Positions 1 through 8,814 are shown, numbered from the stretch's first letter. The stretch: 64,000 nucleotides of DNA from Fodinibacter sp963695175 (GCA_963695175.1 CAVOGG010000001.1:1-64000), one strand, 5' to 3'. Notes: generated by a model from the letters alone, not told the origin. Numbers and translations are program-made.

Positions 1-7
1 TGGGCCG

Positions 8-817
8 GTGCTCCTCGTCTCCGCCAACGTCAACGGCATCCGCGCCGCGTCCCGCCGCGGCGGGGTGACCTGGCTCGAGGCCGCCGCTCCGGACGTCGTG
101 ACGATGCAGGAGGTGCGCGCCGACGACGACCAGCTCGCCGCCGCGCTCGCCGGCTCGACCTTCGAGGGGTGGCACGTGGCGCACGCCCGGTGCTCGGTGC
201 CGGGGCGCTCGGGCGTGGCCGTGCTGTCGCGCTGGCCGTTCGCCGAGGTGCGCACCGACGTGGGGGAGGAGTTCGCCGGGTCGGGCCGCTGGGTCGAGGC
301 GGACGTGGTGGTCGACACGGCTGAGGGTGCGGTCGTGGTGACCGTCGCCTCGGCGTACGTGCACACCGGCGGCGCGGGCACCCCGCGACAGGAGGAGAAG
401 ATGCGCTTCCTCGCGGCGGTGGGTGAGCGGCTCGAGGCGTGGGCCGCCGACGGCCGGCGTGCCGTGCTGACCGGGGACCTCAACGTCGCCCACCGCGCGG
501 AGGACATCAAGAACTGGAAGGGCAACCGCGGCAAGTCGGGCTTCCTGCCGGAGGAGCAGGCCCAGATCGACGGGTGGGTCGGCACCCACGGCTTCGTCGA
601 CGTGCACCGGCACCTGCACGGCCCGGGGCCGGGGCCGTACACCTGGTGGTCGTGGCGCGGGAAGGCGTTCGACAACGACTCGGGCTGGCGCATCGACTAC
701 CAGCTGGCGTCGGCGCCGCTGGCCGCGCGGGCGGTGAGCGCGCAGGTCGGGCGGGCCGCGGCCTACGACCAGCGCTGGAGCGACCACGCGCCGGTCTCGG
801 TCACCTACGACCTCTGA
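8..817 (+). CDS. xthA: Exodeoxyribonuclease III (AP endonuclease)
   Basis: XthA/ExoA-family enzyme of base excision repair that cuts DNA 5' of abasic sites and clears blocked 3' ends. The 269-residue length is normal for the family. Visible motifs in order are N-terminal NVNGIRAA (about 8-15), the metal-binding Glu in MQEVRA (about 36), LTGDLNVAH (about 155) and the C-terminal active-site SDHAP (about 258). The GTG start lies 7 bases inside the window, so its ribosome site cannot be judged, but the N-terminus fits the family. It converges on the NlpC/P60 gene, with a long inverted repeat between them. Confidence 0.93.
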   Translation: MLLVSANVNGIRAASRRGGVTWLEAAAPDVVTMQEVRADDDQLAAALAGSTFEGWHVAHARCSVPGRSGVAVLSRWPFAEVRTDVGEEFAGSGRWVEADVVVDTAEGAVVVTVASAYVHTGGAGTPRQEEKMRFLAAVGERLEAWAADGRRAVLTGDLNVAHRAEDIKNWKGNRGKSGFLPEEQAQIDGWVGTHGFVDVHRHLHGPGPGPYTWWSWRGKAFDNDSGWRIDYQLASAPLAARAVSAQVGRAAAYDQRWSDHAPVSVTYDL

Positions 818-826
818 GCGTCGCCA

Positions 827-917
827 CAACTTTCCCGCCCGATGGTGGAAGCTTCACCTCGACACCCGAACCGTTCTGGTGCTGACGTGAAGCTTCCCGC
901 ATCGGGCGAAAAAGTTG
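827..917. repeat. Long inverted repeat, family 1 copy A
   Basis: Two arms of about 31 bases (827-857 and 887-917) are near-perfect reverse complements, with about five mismatches and a 29-base loop. The arms begin CAACTTT, carry GCCCGATG and end GAAGCTTCAC. The element lies between convergent xthA and the NlpC/P60 gene. Its left arm recurs at 10616-10646 with few differences, so it is an interspersed repeat. It could also act as a bidirectional transcription terminator. Confidence 0.75.
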
Positions 918-961
918 AGCCCCGGTTTCAGGCGTCGTGCGGTGCCGTCACGGGTGCGGGG

Positions 962-1444
962 TCAGCGCACCCTCCCGGCGGTCCACTTCGAGGTCCACAG
1001 GGTGGACAGCTTGACGTGGTCGCCGGTCTTGGGGGAGTGCCAGATCCGGCCCCCACCGGCATAGACACCGACGTGGGAGACCCTCGACGGCGTGCTCGAG
1101 TAGAAGAAGATCAGGTCACCCGGGCGCACCTGGCTCTTCGCGACGGGGATGCTGGCCCGCTTCTGGTCCGACGCGGTGCGCGGCACGCTGTGGTGCAGCC
1201 GGGTGGAGAAGACGTACTTCACCAGCCCGGAGCAGTCGAACGCCGAGGGCCCGGCGGCGCCGTACCGGTACGGCTTGCCCTTCTGGGCGGCCGCGACGGA
1301 GACGGCCGTGGTTCCGAGGGTGCTGGCGCTGGCGTGGGGGGCCGGCGACACGATGATGAGGGACACGACGGCGGCCAGGGCTGCCAGGAGGGTCCGGACG
1401 GCTGTTCGCCGTCCGGGCATGGTGGTGCGCTCGAGGGTGGTCAT
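962..1444 (-). CDS. Secreted NlpC/P60 peptidoglycan hydrolase
   Basis: Cell-wall endopeptidase of the NlpC/P60 family, expected to cleave peptide stems of peptidoglycan outside the cell. From the ATG at 1444 the protein is 160 residues. It has a basic N-terminus, a hydrophobic signal segment ending near ASAS, and a single catalytic domain with Cys in DCSGLVKYVF, His in SHVGVYAGGG and a later HSPKTG. The start is chosen by a GGAAGGG ribosome site about nine bases upstream. An upstream in-frame start at 1513 would fall inside the c-di-AMP riboswitch and is unlikely. Control by c-di-AMP fits a cell-wall remodelling role. Confidence 0.9.
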   Translation of the reverse strand: MTTLERTTMPGRRTAVRTLLAALAAVVSLIIVSPAPHASASTLGTTAVSVAAAQKGKPYRYGAAGPSAFDCSGLVKYVFSTRLHHSVPRTASDQKRASIPVAKSQVRPGDLIFFYSSTPSRVSHVGVYAGGGRIWHSPKTGDHVKLSTLWTSKWTAGRVR

Positions 1445-1461
1445 GGGGGTTTCCCTTCCAA

Positions 1462-1598
1462 CCGCCTGCGAGGTCAGCTGTCGGGTTCGGGCGGAAGGCG
1501 CCCGGCCGCGCACTGCGCGGCTTCACCCCGAGGCCGGCGAGAACCGACCGAAATGGGTCCCCCGTTCCTGCCCGATTGTGAATCCGAGGGCGGCGACA
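1462..1598 (-). promoter_or_regulatory. c-di-AMP riboswitch (ydaO-yuaA type)
   Basis: The leader of the NlpC/P60 gene carries the conserved blocks of actinobacterial ydaO-type riboswitches in the right order on the minus strand: an AATCGGGC block, GGGGGACCC, TCGGGGTGAA, then CCGAACCCGACAGCT and CCTCGCAGGCG. The last block ends about 17 bases before the start codon and can pair with the CGCCG at the 5' end to close the fold. In actinobacteria this class is known to sit ahead of NlpC/P60 and resuscitation-factor genes and to switch expression off when c-di-AMP is high. The assignment rests on motif recognition, not a covariance search. Confidence 0.87.
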
Positions 1599-1720
1599 GG
1601 GGGACAGGACTCGGCGGCTGTCGCTCGCACCGGTCGCTGCCGACCGGTCCATCCAGAGTGCCCGCCGGTTCGCGCCGATGCACGCCGACGTTCTCAGCGA
1701 TGTGCCAGAATCCGAGCGGG

Positions 1721-2926
1721 TCAGGAGTCGCGGCGCGCGGCGCCACCGGCCGTGACGACGAAGCTGCGCGGCTCGGTCCAGCCCCGCTCGGCGAAGGCGT
1801 CGAGGATGCCGTGCCGCGCCTCGTCTACCCCGTCCACCTGCACGAGGGCGATGCTCGAGCCGCCGAAACCGCCACCCGTCATCCGGGCTCCGAGAGCCCC
1901 GGTCGCGCGGGCCGCGTCGACCGAGACGTCGAGCTCGGCACAGCTCACCTCGTAGTCGTCTCGCAGCGACGAGTGTGACGCGTCGAACAGTCGCCCGACC
2001 TCGCCGAGGTCGCCGGCGCGCAGGGCCTCGACCGTGGCCCGCACCCGCGCGATCTCGGTCACGACGTGGCGGGCGCGGCGGCGCAGCACGTCATCGGAGA
2101 GGCGGGCGAGGGCGTCGTCGAGGTCGCCCGGGTCGACGTCGCGCAGGGTGGCGACCCCGAGCTCGGCGGCGGCCTGCTCGCAGGACGCGCGGCGCTGGCC
2201 GTACTGGCCGTCGTTGAGGCTGTGCTCGGCGCGGGTGTCGGTGACCAGCAGGACGAGCCCGGATGCCGTGCCGTCACCTGATGCCGCGCGGTCACCTGAC
2301 GCCGCGCGGCCACCGGCGAGGTCGAAGGGCACCTGCTCGGTGGCGCCGCTGCGGCAGTCGAGCAGCAGGGCGTGGTCGGCCCGGCAGAGCAGCGACGCCG
2401 ACTGGTCCATACCCCCGGTGGGGGCGCCGGCCACCTCGTTCTCGGCCCGCACGCAGGCCGCCGCGAGCCGGGCCCGGCCGGCGTCGTCGGCGAGCAGCCC
2501 GAGGTCGAACAGGTCGCTGGCCGCGGCCCCGACGGCGCACTCGAGCGCGGCCGAGCTCGACAGGCCGGCGCCCACGGGCACCGCGCTGTCGACGGTGACG
2601 TCGAGCCCCCGCACGTCGTGGCCGTCGGCACGCAGCGCCCACAGCACGCCGGCCACGTAGGCCGCCCAGCCCTCGGGTCGCCCCGGCCCGACGTCGGCCA
2701 GCGCCACCTCGACCAGCTCGTCGGTCTGCACCGACCACACCCGAAGGAGGTCGTCGGCGCGCGGCGAGCACGCGGCATCCGTGCGGTGGGGAAGGGCGAT
2801 CGGCAGCACCAGCCCGTCGTTGTAGTCGGTGTGCTCGCCGATCAGGTTGACCCGCCCCGGTGCCGACCAGACCCCCTGCGGGTCGGATCCGAACACCTGG
2901 CGGTGTGTGTCGACGACCCGGGTCAT
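1721..2926 (-). CDS. galK: Galactokinase
   Basis: GHMP kinase that phosphorylates galactose at C1 in the Leloir pathway. The 401-residue reading from the ATG at 2926 begins MTRVVDTHRQVFG and shows the galactokinase signature GRVNLIGEHTDYNDG near residue 25, the phosphate loop GLSSSAALE, GGMDQSASL, and the C-terminal GGGFGGSSIAL. No other gal gene is adjacent. An in-frame 18-base tandem repeat (2273-2308) adds two copies of a six-residue RAASGD-like unit in a surface region. The start is 41 bases from divergent trpS, so the two promoters overlap. A longer ORF start at 2998 would run into trpS and was rejected. Confidence 0.92.
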   Translation of the reverse strand: MTRVVDTHRQVFGSDPQGVWSAPGRVNLIGEHTDYNDGLVLPIALPHRTDAACSPRADDLLRVWSVQTDELVEVALADVGPGRPEGWAAYVAGVLWALRADGHDVRGLDVTVDSAVPVGAGLSSSAALECAVGAAASDLFDLGLLADDAGRARLAAACVRAENEVAGAPTGGMDQSASLLCRADHALLLDCRSGATEQVPFDLAGGRAASGDRAASGDGTASGLVLLVTDTRAEHSLNDGQYGQRRASCEQAAAELGVATLRDVDPGDLDDALARLSDDVLRRRARHVVTEIARVRATVEALRAGDLGEVGRLFDASHSSLRDDYEVSCAELDVSVDAARATGALGARMTGGGFGGSSIALVQVDGVDEARHGILDAFAERGWTEPRSFVVTAGGAARRDS

Positions 2927-2967
2927 GCCGGTGAGTCTAGGGGCCGGGCCCCTGACACAATGTGGCC

Positions 2968-3993
2968 ATGTCCACCCCCGCAGCGGCCGCTTCCGCACGC
3001 CCGCGCATCCTCTCCGGGATGCAGCCGACGAGCGACTCCCTCCACCTCGGCAACTACCTCGGTGCCCTCGTGAACTGGGTCGGGCTGCAACGCGACTTCG
3101 ACGCCTACTACTTCGTCGCCGACCTGCACGCGCTCACCGTGCCGACCGACCCGGAGGTGCTGCGTCGCCGCACCCGGGTCACCGCGGCCCAGTTCATCGC
3201 CGGTGGGGTCGACCCCGAGACCTCGGCGGTGTTCTGCCAGAGCCACGTCAGCCAGCACGCCGAGCTCGGCTGGGTGCTGGCCTGCCAGACGGCGATGGGC
3301 GAGATGAACCGGATGACGCAGTACAAGGACAAGACGGCCAAGGGGCACAACGCCAACGTCGGGCTGTTCACCTACCCGGTGCTGATGGCCGCCGACATCC
3401 TGATGTACGACGCGGCGTTCGTGCCGGTCGGCGAGGACCAGCGCCAGCACCTCGAGATCACCCGCGACCTCGCCGAGCGGATGAACGCGCGGTTCGGCCC
3501 GGTGCTCACCGTGCCCGAGCCGTACATCCTCAAGGAGTCCGCGAAGATCATGGACCTCCAGGAGCCCACGGCGAAGATGAGCGGCTCGCTGTCGAGCGAC
3601 AAGGGCCTGGTGCTGCTCAGCGACGAGCCGGGGCGGATCGCGAAGAAGATCCGCTCGGCCGTCACCGACACCGAGGCCGAGGTGCGCTACGACCCCGAGA
3701 CCAAGCCCGGGGTGTCGAACCTGCTCGTCATCCACTCGGTGCTGTCCGGCACGCCGGTCGCCGACGTCGAGGCCGACTTCGCCGGGCGGGGCTACGGCGA
3801 CCTGAAGAAGGCTGTCTCCGAGGTCGTGGTCGACGCCGTGACGCCGTTCCGCGAGCGGATGGCCGAGCTGCTCGCCGACCCGGCCGAGCTCGACCGCATC
3901 CTGGCCCGCGGCGCCGAGCGGGCCGCGGTCATCGCGCACGCCACGATGGCCCGGGTCCGCGACGCGGTCGGGTTGCTGCCCGCGGCGGAGTAG
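2968..3993 (+). CDS. trpS: Tryptophan--tRNA ligase
   Basis: Class I aminoacyl-tRNA synthetase that charges tRNA-Trp. The 341-residue protein has the HIGH-equivalent HLGN at residues 26-29 and the KMSKS-equivalent KMSGS at 203-207, with the tryptophan-binding QTAMGEMNRMTQYKDK region between them. The ATG at 2968 is preferred over an in-frame GTG six bases earlier. A CACAAT box lies about eight bases before it and no Shine-Dalgarno is seen, suggesting a leaderless mRNA. It is followed after 11 bases by the 2H phosphoesterase gene. Confidence 0.95.
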   Translation: MSTPAAAASARPRILSGMQPTSDSLHLGNYLGALVNWVGLQRDFDAYYFVADLHALTVPTDPEVLRRRTRVTAAQFIAGGVDPETSAVFCQSHVSQHAELGWVLACQTAMGEMNRMTQYKDKTAKGHNANVGLFTYPVLMAADILMYDAAFVPVGEDQRQHLEITRDLAERMNARFGPVLTVPEPYILKESAKIMDLQEPTAKMSGSLSSDKGLVLLSDEPGRIAKKIRSAVTDTEAEVRYDPETKPGVSNLLVIHSVLSGTPVADVEADFAGRGYGDLKKAVSEVVVDAVTPFRERMAELLADPAELDRILARGAERAAVIAHATMARVRDAVGLLPAAE

Positions 3994-4004
3994 GGTCCCT
4001 GCCC

Positions 4005-4517
4005 ATGCCGCACCACGGCGTCGCCGTCACCGTTCCCGAGCCCTGGTCGACCACCCTCCAGCAGGCCCGGGAGGACTTCGGCGACCCGATGGCGTCGGCC
4101 ATCCCGCCGCACGTGACCCTGCTGCCTCCCACCGCGATCCCGCAGGGCGACATGGACGCGTTCCTCGAGCACCTGCTCGCCGTCACGGCCTCCGCGGCGC
4201 CGTTCGACATGGTGCTCTCGGGCACCGGTACGTTCCGGCCGGTCTCGCCGGTGGTCTTCGTGCAGGTCTCGCGCGGCATCCCGAACTGCGAGGCGCTCGA
4301 GCGGGCGGTGCGCTCGGGGCCGGTCCAGCGGCCGCTCGACTTCCCCTACCACCCGCACGTCACGGTGGCCCACCACCTCGACGAGCCGGCGCTCGACCGC
4401 GCGTTCGAGTCGCTGGGCGACTTCCGCTGCGCCTTCCGGGTCGCGTCGGTCGAGCTCTACCACCACCACGACGACGGGGTCTGGCGGGTCATCGACAGCT
4501 TCCCTCTCGGTGGCTGA
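4005..4517 (+). CDS. 2'-5' RNA ligase family (2H phosphoesterase) protein
   Basis: Member of the 2H phosphoesterase superfamily, which acts on 2',3'-cyclic or 2'-5' phosphate linkages; the physiological substrate is unknown. The 170-residue protein carries both HxT motifs, HVTL at about residue 36 and HVTV at about 118, the spacing expected for the two catalytic halves. The start is the ATG 11 bases after the trpS stop, and the 3' end overlaps the manC GTG start by eight bases, so trpS, this gene and manC probably form one transcript. The linkage to trpS hints at an RNA-related role but is only positional. Confidence 0.85.
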   Translation: MPHHGVAVTVPEPWSTTLQQAREDFGDPMASAIPPHVTLLPPTAIPQGDMDAFLEHLLAVTASAAPFDMVLSGTGTFRPVSPVVFVQVSRGIPNCEALERAVRSGPVQRPLDFPYHPHVTVAHHLDEPALDRAFESLGDFRCAFRVASVELYHHHDDGVWRVIDSFPLGG

Positions 4518-5637
4518 CCTCGTGACGAGCATCCCCGGCTTCTGGGCCGTCGTGCCCGCGGGCGGCGCCGGCACCCGGCTGTGGCCGCTGAGCCGCGCCG
4601 GCCACCCCAAGTTCCTGCTCGACCTCACCGGCAGCGGCCGCTCGCTGCTGCAGACCACCGTCGACCGGCTCGAGCCGCTGACCGCGGAGCGGGTCGTCGT
4701 CGTGACGGGCGCCGCCCACGCCGACGCGGTGCGCGCCCAGCTGCCGGGCCTCGGGGCCGAGCAGGTGCTGGCGGAGCCGTCGCCGCGCGACTCGATGGCC
4801 GCGATCGGGCTGGCCGCGGCCGTCATCGAGCGCCGCGACCCGGATGCCGTGATCGGCTCGTTCGCCGCAGACCACGTCATCCCCGACCAGGGTGCCTTCG
4901 AGGCGGTCATCCGCGAGGCCGCGGCCGTGGCGCGCGACGGCCACCTCGTGACGATCGGCGTCGAGCCGACCTGGCCCGCCACGGGGTTCGGCTACATCCG
5001 CGCGGGTGACGCGCTGGCCGGTTCGCCCACCGCCCTGCACGCCGTCGAGTTCGTCGAGAAGCCGGATGCCGAGCGAGCCGCCCGCTATGTCGCGTCGGGC
5101 GAGTTCCGTTGGAACGCAGGAATGTTCGTGGTCCGGGCGACGACACTGCTCGACCTGCTGGAGCAGTGGCACCCCGAGCTGACGCGTGGGCTGCGGGCCA
5201 TCGCCGCCGACCCGGCGCGACTCCCGGAGGTGTGGCCCGGCCTGACCAGGATCGCCATCGACCACGCCGTGGCAGAACCCGCGGCGGATGCCGGTCGCGT
5301 CGTCGTCGTTCCCGCCCCCTTCGAGTGGGACGACGTCGGCGACTTCGCGAGCCTGGCGACGCTGCTCCCGGCATCCACGGGTGGTGCCCCGACCGGGGAC
5401 GGTGGCGACGGCATCCACGACCTGCGGGTGCTCGGCGACCCGGCCGACGTGATCGCCATCGACGCCGGGGGAGTGGTGGTGCCCGGGGGTGGGCGCCGCA
5501 TCGCGATCGTGGGGCTGGACGACGTCGTGGTCGTCGACACCCCCGACGCCCTGCTCGTGACCACCCGGGCGCGGGCCCAGGACGTCAAGGCCGTCGTCGA
5601 CGCCCTCAAGGCCGAGGGCCGCACCGACCTCACCTGA
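4510..5637 (+). CDS. manC: Mannose-1-phosphate guanylyltransferase
   Basis: Nucleotidyltransferase that makes GDP-mannose from GTP and mannose 1-phosphate for glycans and glycolipids. The 375-residue protein has the N-terminal signature PAGGAGTRLWPLS (about 17-29), the EPSPRDSMAA segment and FVEKP, and lacks the C-terminal isomerase domain of enteric ManC, as is usual in actinobacteria. The GTG at 4510 overlaps the previous gene; a second GTG at 4522 is possible. Its only three GAT codons are all followed by GCC (see the GGATGCC finding). The phosphomannomutase-like gene at 27800 could supply its substrate. Confidence 0.9.
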   Translation: MADLVTSIPGFWAVVPAGGAGTRLWPLSRAGHPKFLLDLTGSGRSLLQTTVDRLEPLTAERVVVVTGAAHADAVRAQLPGLGAEQVLAEPSPRDSMAAIGLAAAVIERRDPDAVIGSFAADHVIPDQGAFEAVIREAAAVARDGHLVTIGVEPTWPATGFGYIRAGDALAGSPTALHAVEFVEKPDAERAARYVASGEFRWNAGMFVVRATTLLDLLEQWHPELTRGLRAIAADPARLPEVWPGLTRIAIDHAVAEPAADAGRVVVVPAPFEWDDVGDFASLATLLPASTGGAPTGDGGDGIHDLRVLGDPADVIAIDAGGVVVPGGGRRIAIVGLDDVVVVDTPDALLVTTRARAQDVKAVVDALKAEGRTDLT

Positions 5638-5671
5638 CCCGCCCCGGTTCTCGGGGCGAGGTGCCGGGTCA
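5635..5671. terminator. Bidirectional terminator between manC and ABC permease
   Basis: The manC stop begins the stem TGACCCG, which pairs with CGGGTCA ending at 5671 next to the converging permease stop. Inside it CCCCG (5642-5646) pairs with CGGGG around the loop GTTCT. There is no U tract, as is common for actinobacterial terminators. The stop codons of both genes lie within the structure. Confidence 0.65.
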
Positions 5672-7318
5672 GGCGACGTCGCGGCGGTTGTACGCGGCGT
5701 ACCCGCCGACCATGAGCGCGAGCGCGATGAGGGTCAGCACCGCCGCCGAGACGACCTCGAACGATCCACCGGGCAGGGAGGACAGGTGCGTGAACGGCGA
5801 GAGGTCCATGACCCACGAGGGCAGCTTCGTCAGCGGGCCGATCTCGGTGATCATGAACGTCACGAGGAGCACGCCCCACGAGAACGGTGCGAAACGGGGA
5901 GCCGCGCCCGCGAGCGCCGCGGCGACGCCGATCAGCACCCACACCGCGGGGACCGCCGCCAGGGTGGCGCCGACGGCCGCGCCGAAGGACGGGGCCCTCG
6001 GGCTGGCCGAGGGGCCGACCATCCCGACCACGGCACCGAGCAGCGCCAGCAGGGCTGCCGTGAGCAGGATCGGCAGCAGGACGTGCGCGCCGAACCACCG
6101 GGCTCGGCTGGTCGGAGTCGACAGCACCACCTCACCGAGGCCCGACCGCTCGGAACCCACGAGGCGCAGCACGAGCGCGATGCCCGCAGCGGCGACGGCG
6201 ACAGCGACGAAGTGGATCTCGGTGGCGACGTAGACGTCCTCGATCGAGCCGGTGGTGCCGCCCAGCTTCTCGAGCAGGTCCTGGATGGCGGGGTCGGAGA
6301 CCATGTCGGCCACCGAGCCGAGCAGGGACCCCACGACGACACCGCCGAGGACCATGCCGACCGCCCAGCCGATGATCGTGCCGCGAGCCAGCGTGGTGAC
6401 GAGCGACAGCGGTCCGGCGAGCAGGCGGCCGGCCCGGCGCGGGCCGCTGCGGGCCGGGATGACGCCGGCCCCCAGGTCGCGGCGGTCGAGCACGGCGAGG
6501 GCGACGGCCACACCCACGACGAGGGCGAGCACGCCGAGCAGGAGGATCCAGGTGTGGTTCGCGCCGTAGGCCTCCACGTGACCGGCCCAGCCCAGCGGTG
6601 ACAGCCAGCCGAGGGCATGGACGAAGGTGCCGGGGTCGGCGGAGTCGGCGACGGCCCGGAGCGCGAACACCGCGCCGAGGAAGCCGAAGCCGAGCCCGGC
6701 TGCACCGCGCGTGGTCGAGGCCAGCTGCACGATGACGGCGCTGACTCCGATCATGGCGAGGCCGGCCGTCATCCAGGCGATCGCGAACGCGATGCTCCCG
6801 GTGACGTCCATGCCGAGGGCGGCGAGCCCCGCACCGGTGAGCACGCTGGCGGCGACCACGGCGATCGTCGCCAGCGTCACGGCGGCGGCGAGCGCCGACC
6901 AGCGGCCGACGACGCCGGCGCCGAGCAGCTCGAGACGCCCCTCGTCCTCCTCGGTGCGGGTGTGCCGTCGCACCACGACGAACCCGAGCACGGCGGTGAG
7001 GAAGGCACCCATCATCAGGGTCTTGAACACGGCCAGGGCGTCAGCGGTGTGCGCGGCGACCGGGCCGTAGAGGGCGAGGACCGACGGGTTGCTGAGCACG
7101 CCGGCCAGACCCGTGGACGCCGCCTCGTCGGTGGGGTAGAGCGCGAGGGTCGCCTGCGCCGACCCCACGGCCAGCACCACGAGCCCGAGCACGCTGCTCG
7201 GGATGAGGATGCGGTCGCGCCGCCAGGCCAGGGCGAGCAGGTGTGAGAACCCGGCCAACCGGGTGCCGAGGGAGATCGTCGAGGCGAGCTGCCCCGTCGG
7301 GGCGGTGGCGGCGGTCAT
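5669..7318 (-). CDS. ABC-2 type exporter permease
   Basis: Polytopic membrane subunit of an ABC exporter, 549 residues with about 12 hydrophobic segments in two repeated halves separated near residues 255-290 by an arginine-rich linker, as in tetronasin/antibiotic-type exporter permeases. The ATG at 7318 overlaps the stop of the ATPase gene by four bases (ATGA), so the two are translationally coupled. A longer open frame to 8050 is a shadow of the ATPase gene. The substrate is unknown. A GbsR/MarR-type regulator gene is divergent to the pair, so export of a toxic or signalling compound is plausible. Confidence 0.85.
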   Translation of the reverse strand: MTAATAPTGQLASTISLGTRLAGFSHLLALAWRRDRILIPSSVLGLVVLAVGSAQATLALYPTDEAASTGLAGVLSNPSVLALYGPVAAHTADALAVFKTLMMGAFLTAVLGFVVVRRHTRTEEDEGRLELLGAGVVGRWSALAAAVTLATIAVVAASVLTGAGLAALGMDVTGSIAFAIAWMTAGLAMIGVSAVIVQLASTTRGAAGLGFGFLGAVFALRAVADSADPGTFVHALGWLSPLGWAGHVEAYGANHTWILLLGVLALVVGVAVALAVLDRRDLGAGVIPARSGPRRAGRLLAGPLSLVTTLARGTIIGWAVGMVLGGVVVGSLLGSVADMVSDPAIQDLLEKLGGTTGSIEDVYVATEIHFVAVAVAAAGIALVLRLVGSERSGLGEVVLSTPTSRARWFGAHVLLPILLTAALLALLGAVVGMVGPSASPRAPSFGAAVGATLAAVPAVWVLIGVAAALAGAAPRFAPFSWGVLLVTFMITEIGPLTKLPSWVMDLSPFTHLSSLPGGSFEVVSAAVLTLIALALMVGGYAAYNRRDVA

Positions 7319-8253
7319 GCCGGCTGTTCCTGAGGGGCCTGGGGAGCGGCCGGAGCGTCGGCCGGCTCGCTCTGGTACCGGGCGAGGAAGAGCTCCTCGA
7401 GGGTGGGTGGCTGGCAGGTGAGGCTCGAGACGCCGCGGTTGCCCAGGGTCGCGACGAGCGCGCCGAGGTGCTCGGCGTCGACCGAGCAGCGCAGGTCGGT
7501 GCCGTCGAGCGCCACGTCGTGGACACCCCGCCAGGAGCTGACCTCCTCGAGGGTGGGCGCGGCGTCGAGCACGGCGTGCACCCGGCTGCGGGTCAGGTGG
7601 CGCAGCTCGGCCAGGCTGCCGGAGTCGACGATGCGGCCGGCGCGCACGATGCTCACCCGGTCGCAGGCCCGCTCGACCTCGCTGAGGATGTGGCTGGACA
7701 GCAGCACCGTGCGGCCGTCGTCCTTCAGCGCGGTGAGCTCGCTCTGGAAGACCTCCTCCATCAGCGGGTCGAGGCCGGCGGTCGGCTCGTCGAGGACGAG
7801 CAGCGGCACACCGCTGGCCAGGGCCGCGACGAGGGCGACCTTCTGCCGGTTGCCCTTGGAGTAGGCCTTGCCCTTCTTGGTCTCGTCGAGCTCGAAGCGC
7901 TCGACGAGCCGGCGGCGGCGGTCCTCGTCGATGCCGCCGCGCAGCCGGCCGAGCAGGTCGATGACCTCGCCGCCGCTCAGCGACGGCCAGAGCACGACGT
8001 CGCCCGGAACGTAGGCGAGCCGGCGGTGCAGCTCGGTGGCGTCGCGCCACGGGTCACCGCCGAGCACCGTCGCGGTGCCGCCGTCGGCGCGCAGCAGGCC
8101 GAGCAGGATGCGGATGGTGGTCGACTTGCCCGCCCCGTTGGGGCCGAGGAAGCCGTGCACCTCGCCCTCACGGACGGTGAGGTCGAGGCCGTCGAGGGCA
8201 ACGGTGCGGCCGAACGACTTGCGCAGGCCGGAGACGGAGATCACATCGGACAT
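7315..8253 (-). CDS. ABC exporter ATP-binding protein
   Basis: ATPase subunit for the adjacent ABC-2 permease, 312 residues from the ATG at 8253. It has Walker A GPNGAGKST (about 37-45), an ABC signature region near YSKGNRQKV, Walker B LLVLDEPTAGLDP and the switch His in LLSSHILSEVE. The C-terminal third is the variable domain typical of antibiotic-transport ATPases. The first gene of the operon, it shares a 54-base divergent promoter region with the regulator at 8308, which probably represses it. Confidence 0.92.
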   Translation of the reverse strand: MSDVISVSGLRKSFGRTVALDGLDLTVREGEVHGFLGPNGAGKSTTIRILLGLLRADGGTATVLGGDPWRDATELHRRLAYVPGDVVLWPSLSGGEVIDLLGRLRGGIDEDRRRRLVERFELDETKKGKAYSKGNRQKVALVAALASGVPLLVLDEPTAGLDPLMEEVFQSELTALKDDGRTVLLSSHILSEVERACDRVSIVRAGRIVDSGSLAELRHLTRSRVHAVLDAAPTLEEVSSWRGVHDVALDGTDLRCSVDAEHLGALVATLGNRGVSSLTCQPPTLEELFLARYQSEPADAPAAPQAPQEQPA

Positions 8254-8307
8254 GTCCACAGACGCTACACCTGTTTCAGAAGTATGTGAATGTTGTAATG
8301 TTCCCGT
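8254..8307. promoter_or_regulatory. Divergent promoter region, ABC exporter / regulator
   Basis: This 54-base gap is AT-rich by local standards. On the plus strand TGTAAT (8294-8299) lies eight bases before the ATG of the regulator, consistent with a leaderless transcript. On the minus strand a GTAGCGT box lies about 14 bases before the ATPase start. Any operator should be here, but no clean palindrome is visible. Confidence 0.5.
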
Positions 8308-8814
8308 ATGTCGTCCGCTGCCGTGCCGTCGCAGGTCCCCGACCCGCCGCTCGACGACCCGCGCCTGCACGACGTCGTGGAGCACCTCGGTGGCGCACTC
8401 GCGGATGCCGGGCTGCCGCGACTGCCGGCGCGAGTCTTCGCCGCGCTGATGGCCAAGGAGGACGGCCGACTCACCTCTGCCGAGCTCGCGACGCTGCTCG
8501 AGATCAGCCCGGCGGGGGTGTCTGGTGGGGTGCGCTACCTCACCCAGCTGCGGATGATCCGGCGTGAGCGCGAGCGCGGCTCCCGGCGTGATGTCTACGT
8601 GGTCATGGACGACGCCTGGCACGACATGCTGATGCAGCACGACCAGCTCTACGCCCCGATCCTCGCGGCGCTGGTGGCCGCCCGCGGAGCGCTCGGCGAG
8701 TCGACCCGGGCAGGGGAGCGGATGCAGCTGTCCGTCGAGTTCCTGGAGTTCGTCACTCGTGAGATGGACGGGATGGCCGAGCGCTGGGAGCAGTACAAAG
8801 CCGCACGCGGCTGA
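8308..8814 (+). CDS. GbsR/MarR-family transcriptional regulator
   Basis: Winged-helix regulator of 168 residues. The segment LTSAELATLLEISPAGVSGGVRYL (about 52-75) is the recognition helix-turn-helix typical of the GbsR-like MarR group, followed by a wing with basic RRERERGSRRDVY. The C-terminal half is a dimerisation helix region. It is divergent from the ABC exporter operon, the usual arrangement for a repressor of such transporters; the effector is unknown. The ATG start has a TGTAAT box eight bases upstream and no Shine-Dalgarno. Confidence 0.82.
   Translation: MSSAAVPSQVPDPPLDDPRLHDVVEHLGGALADAGLPRLPARVFAALMAKEDGRLTSAELATLLEISPAGVSGGVRYLTQLRMIRRERERGSRRDVYVVMDDAWHDMLMQHDQLYAPILAALVAARGALGESTRAGERMQLSVEFLEFVTREMDGMAERWEQYKAARG

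Noticed and set aside
962..1513. Longer NlpC/P60 start at 1513
   Set aside because: It would place the coding start inside the riboswitch and has no ribosome site; the ATG at 1444 has a good one.
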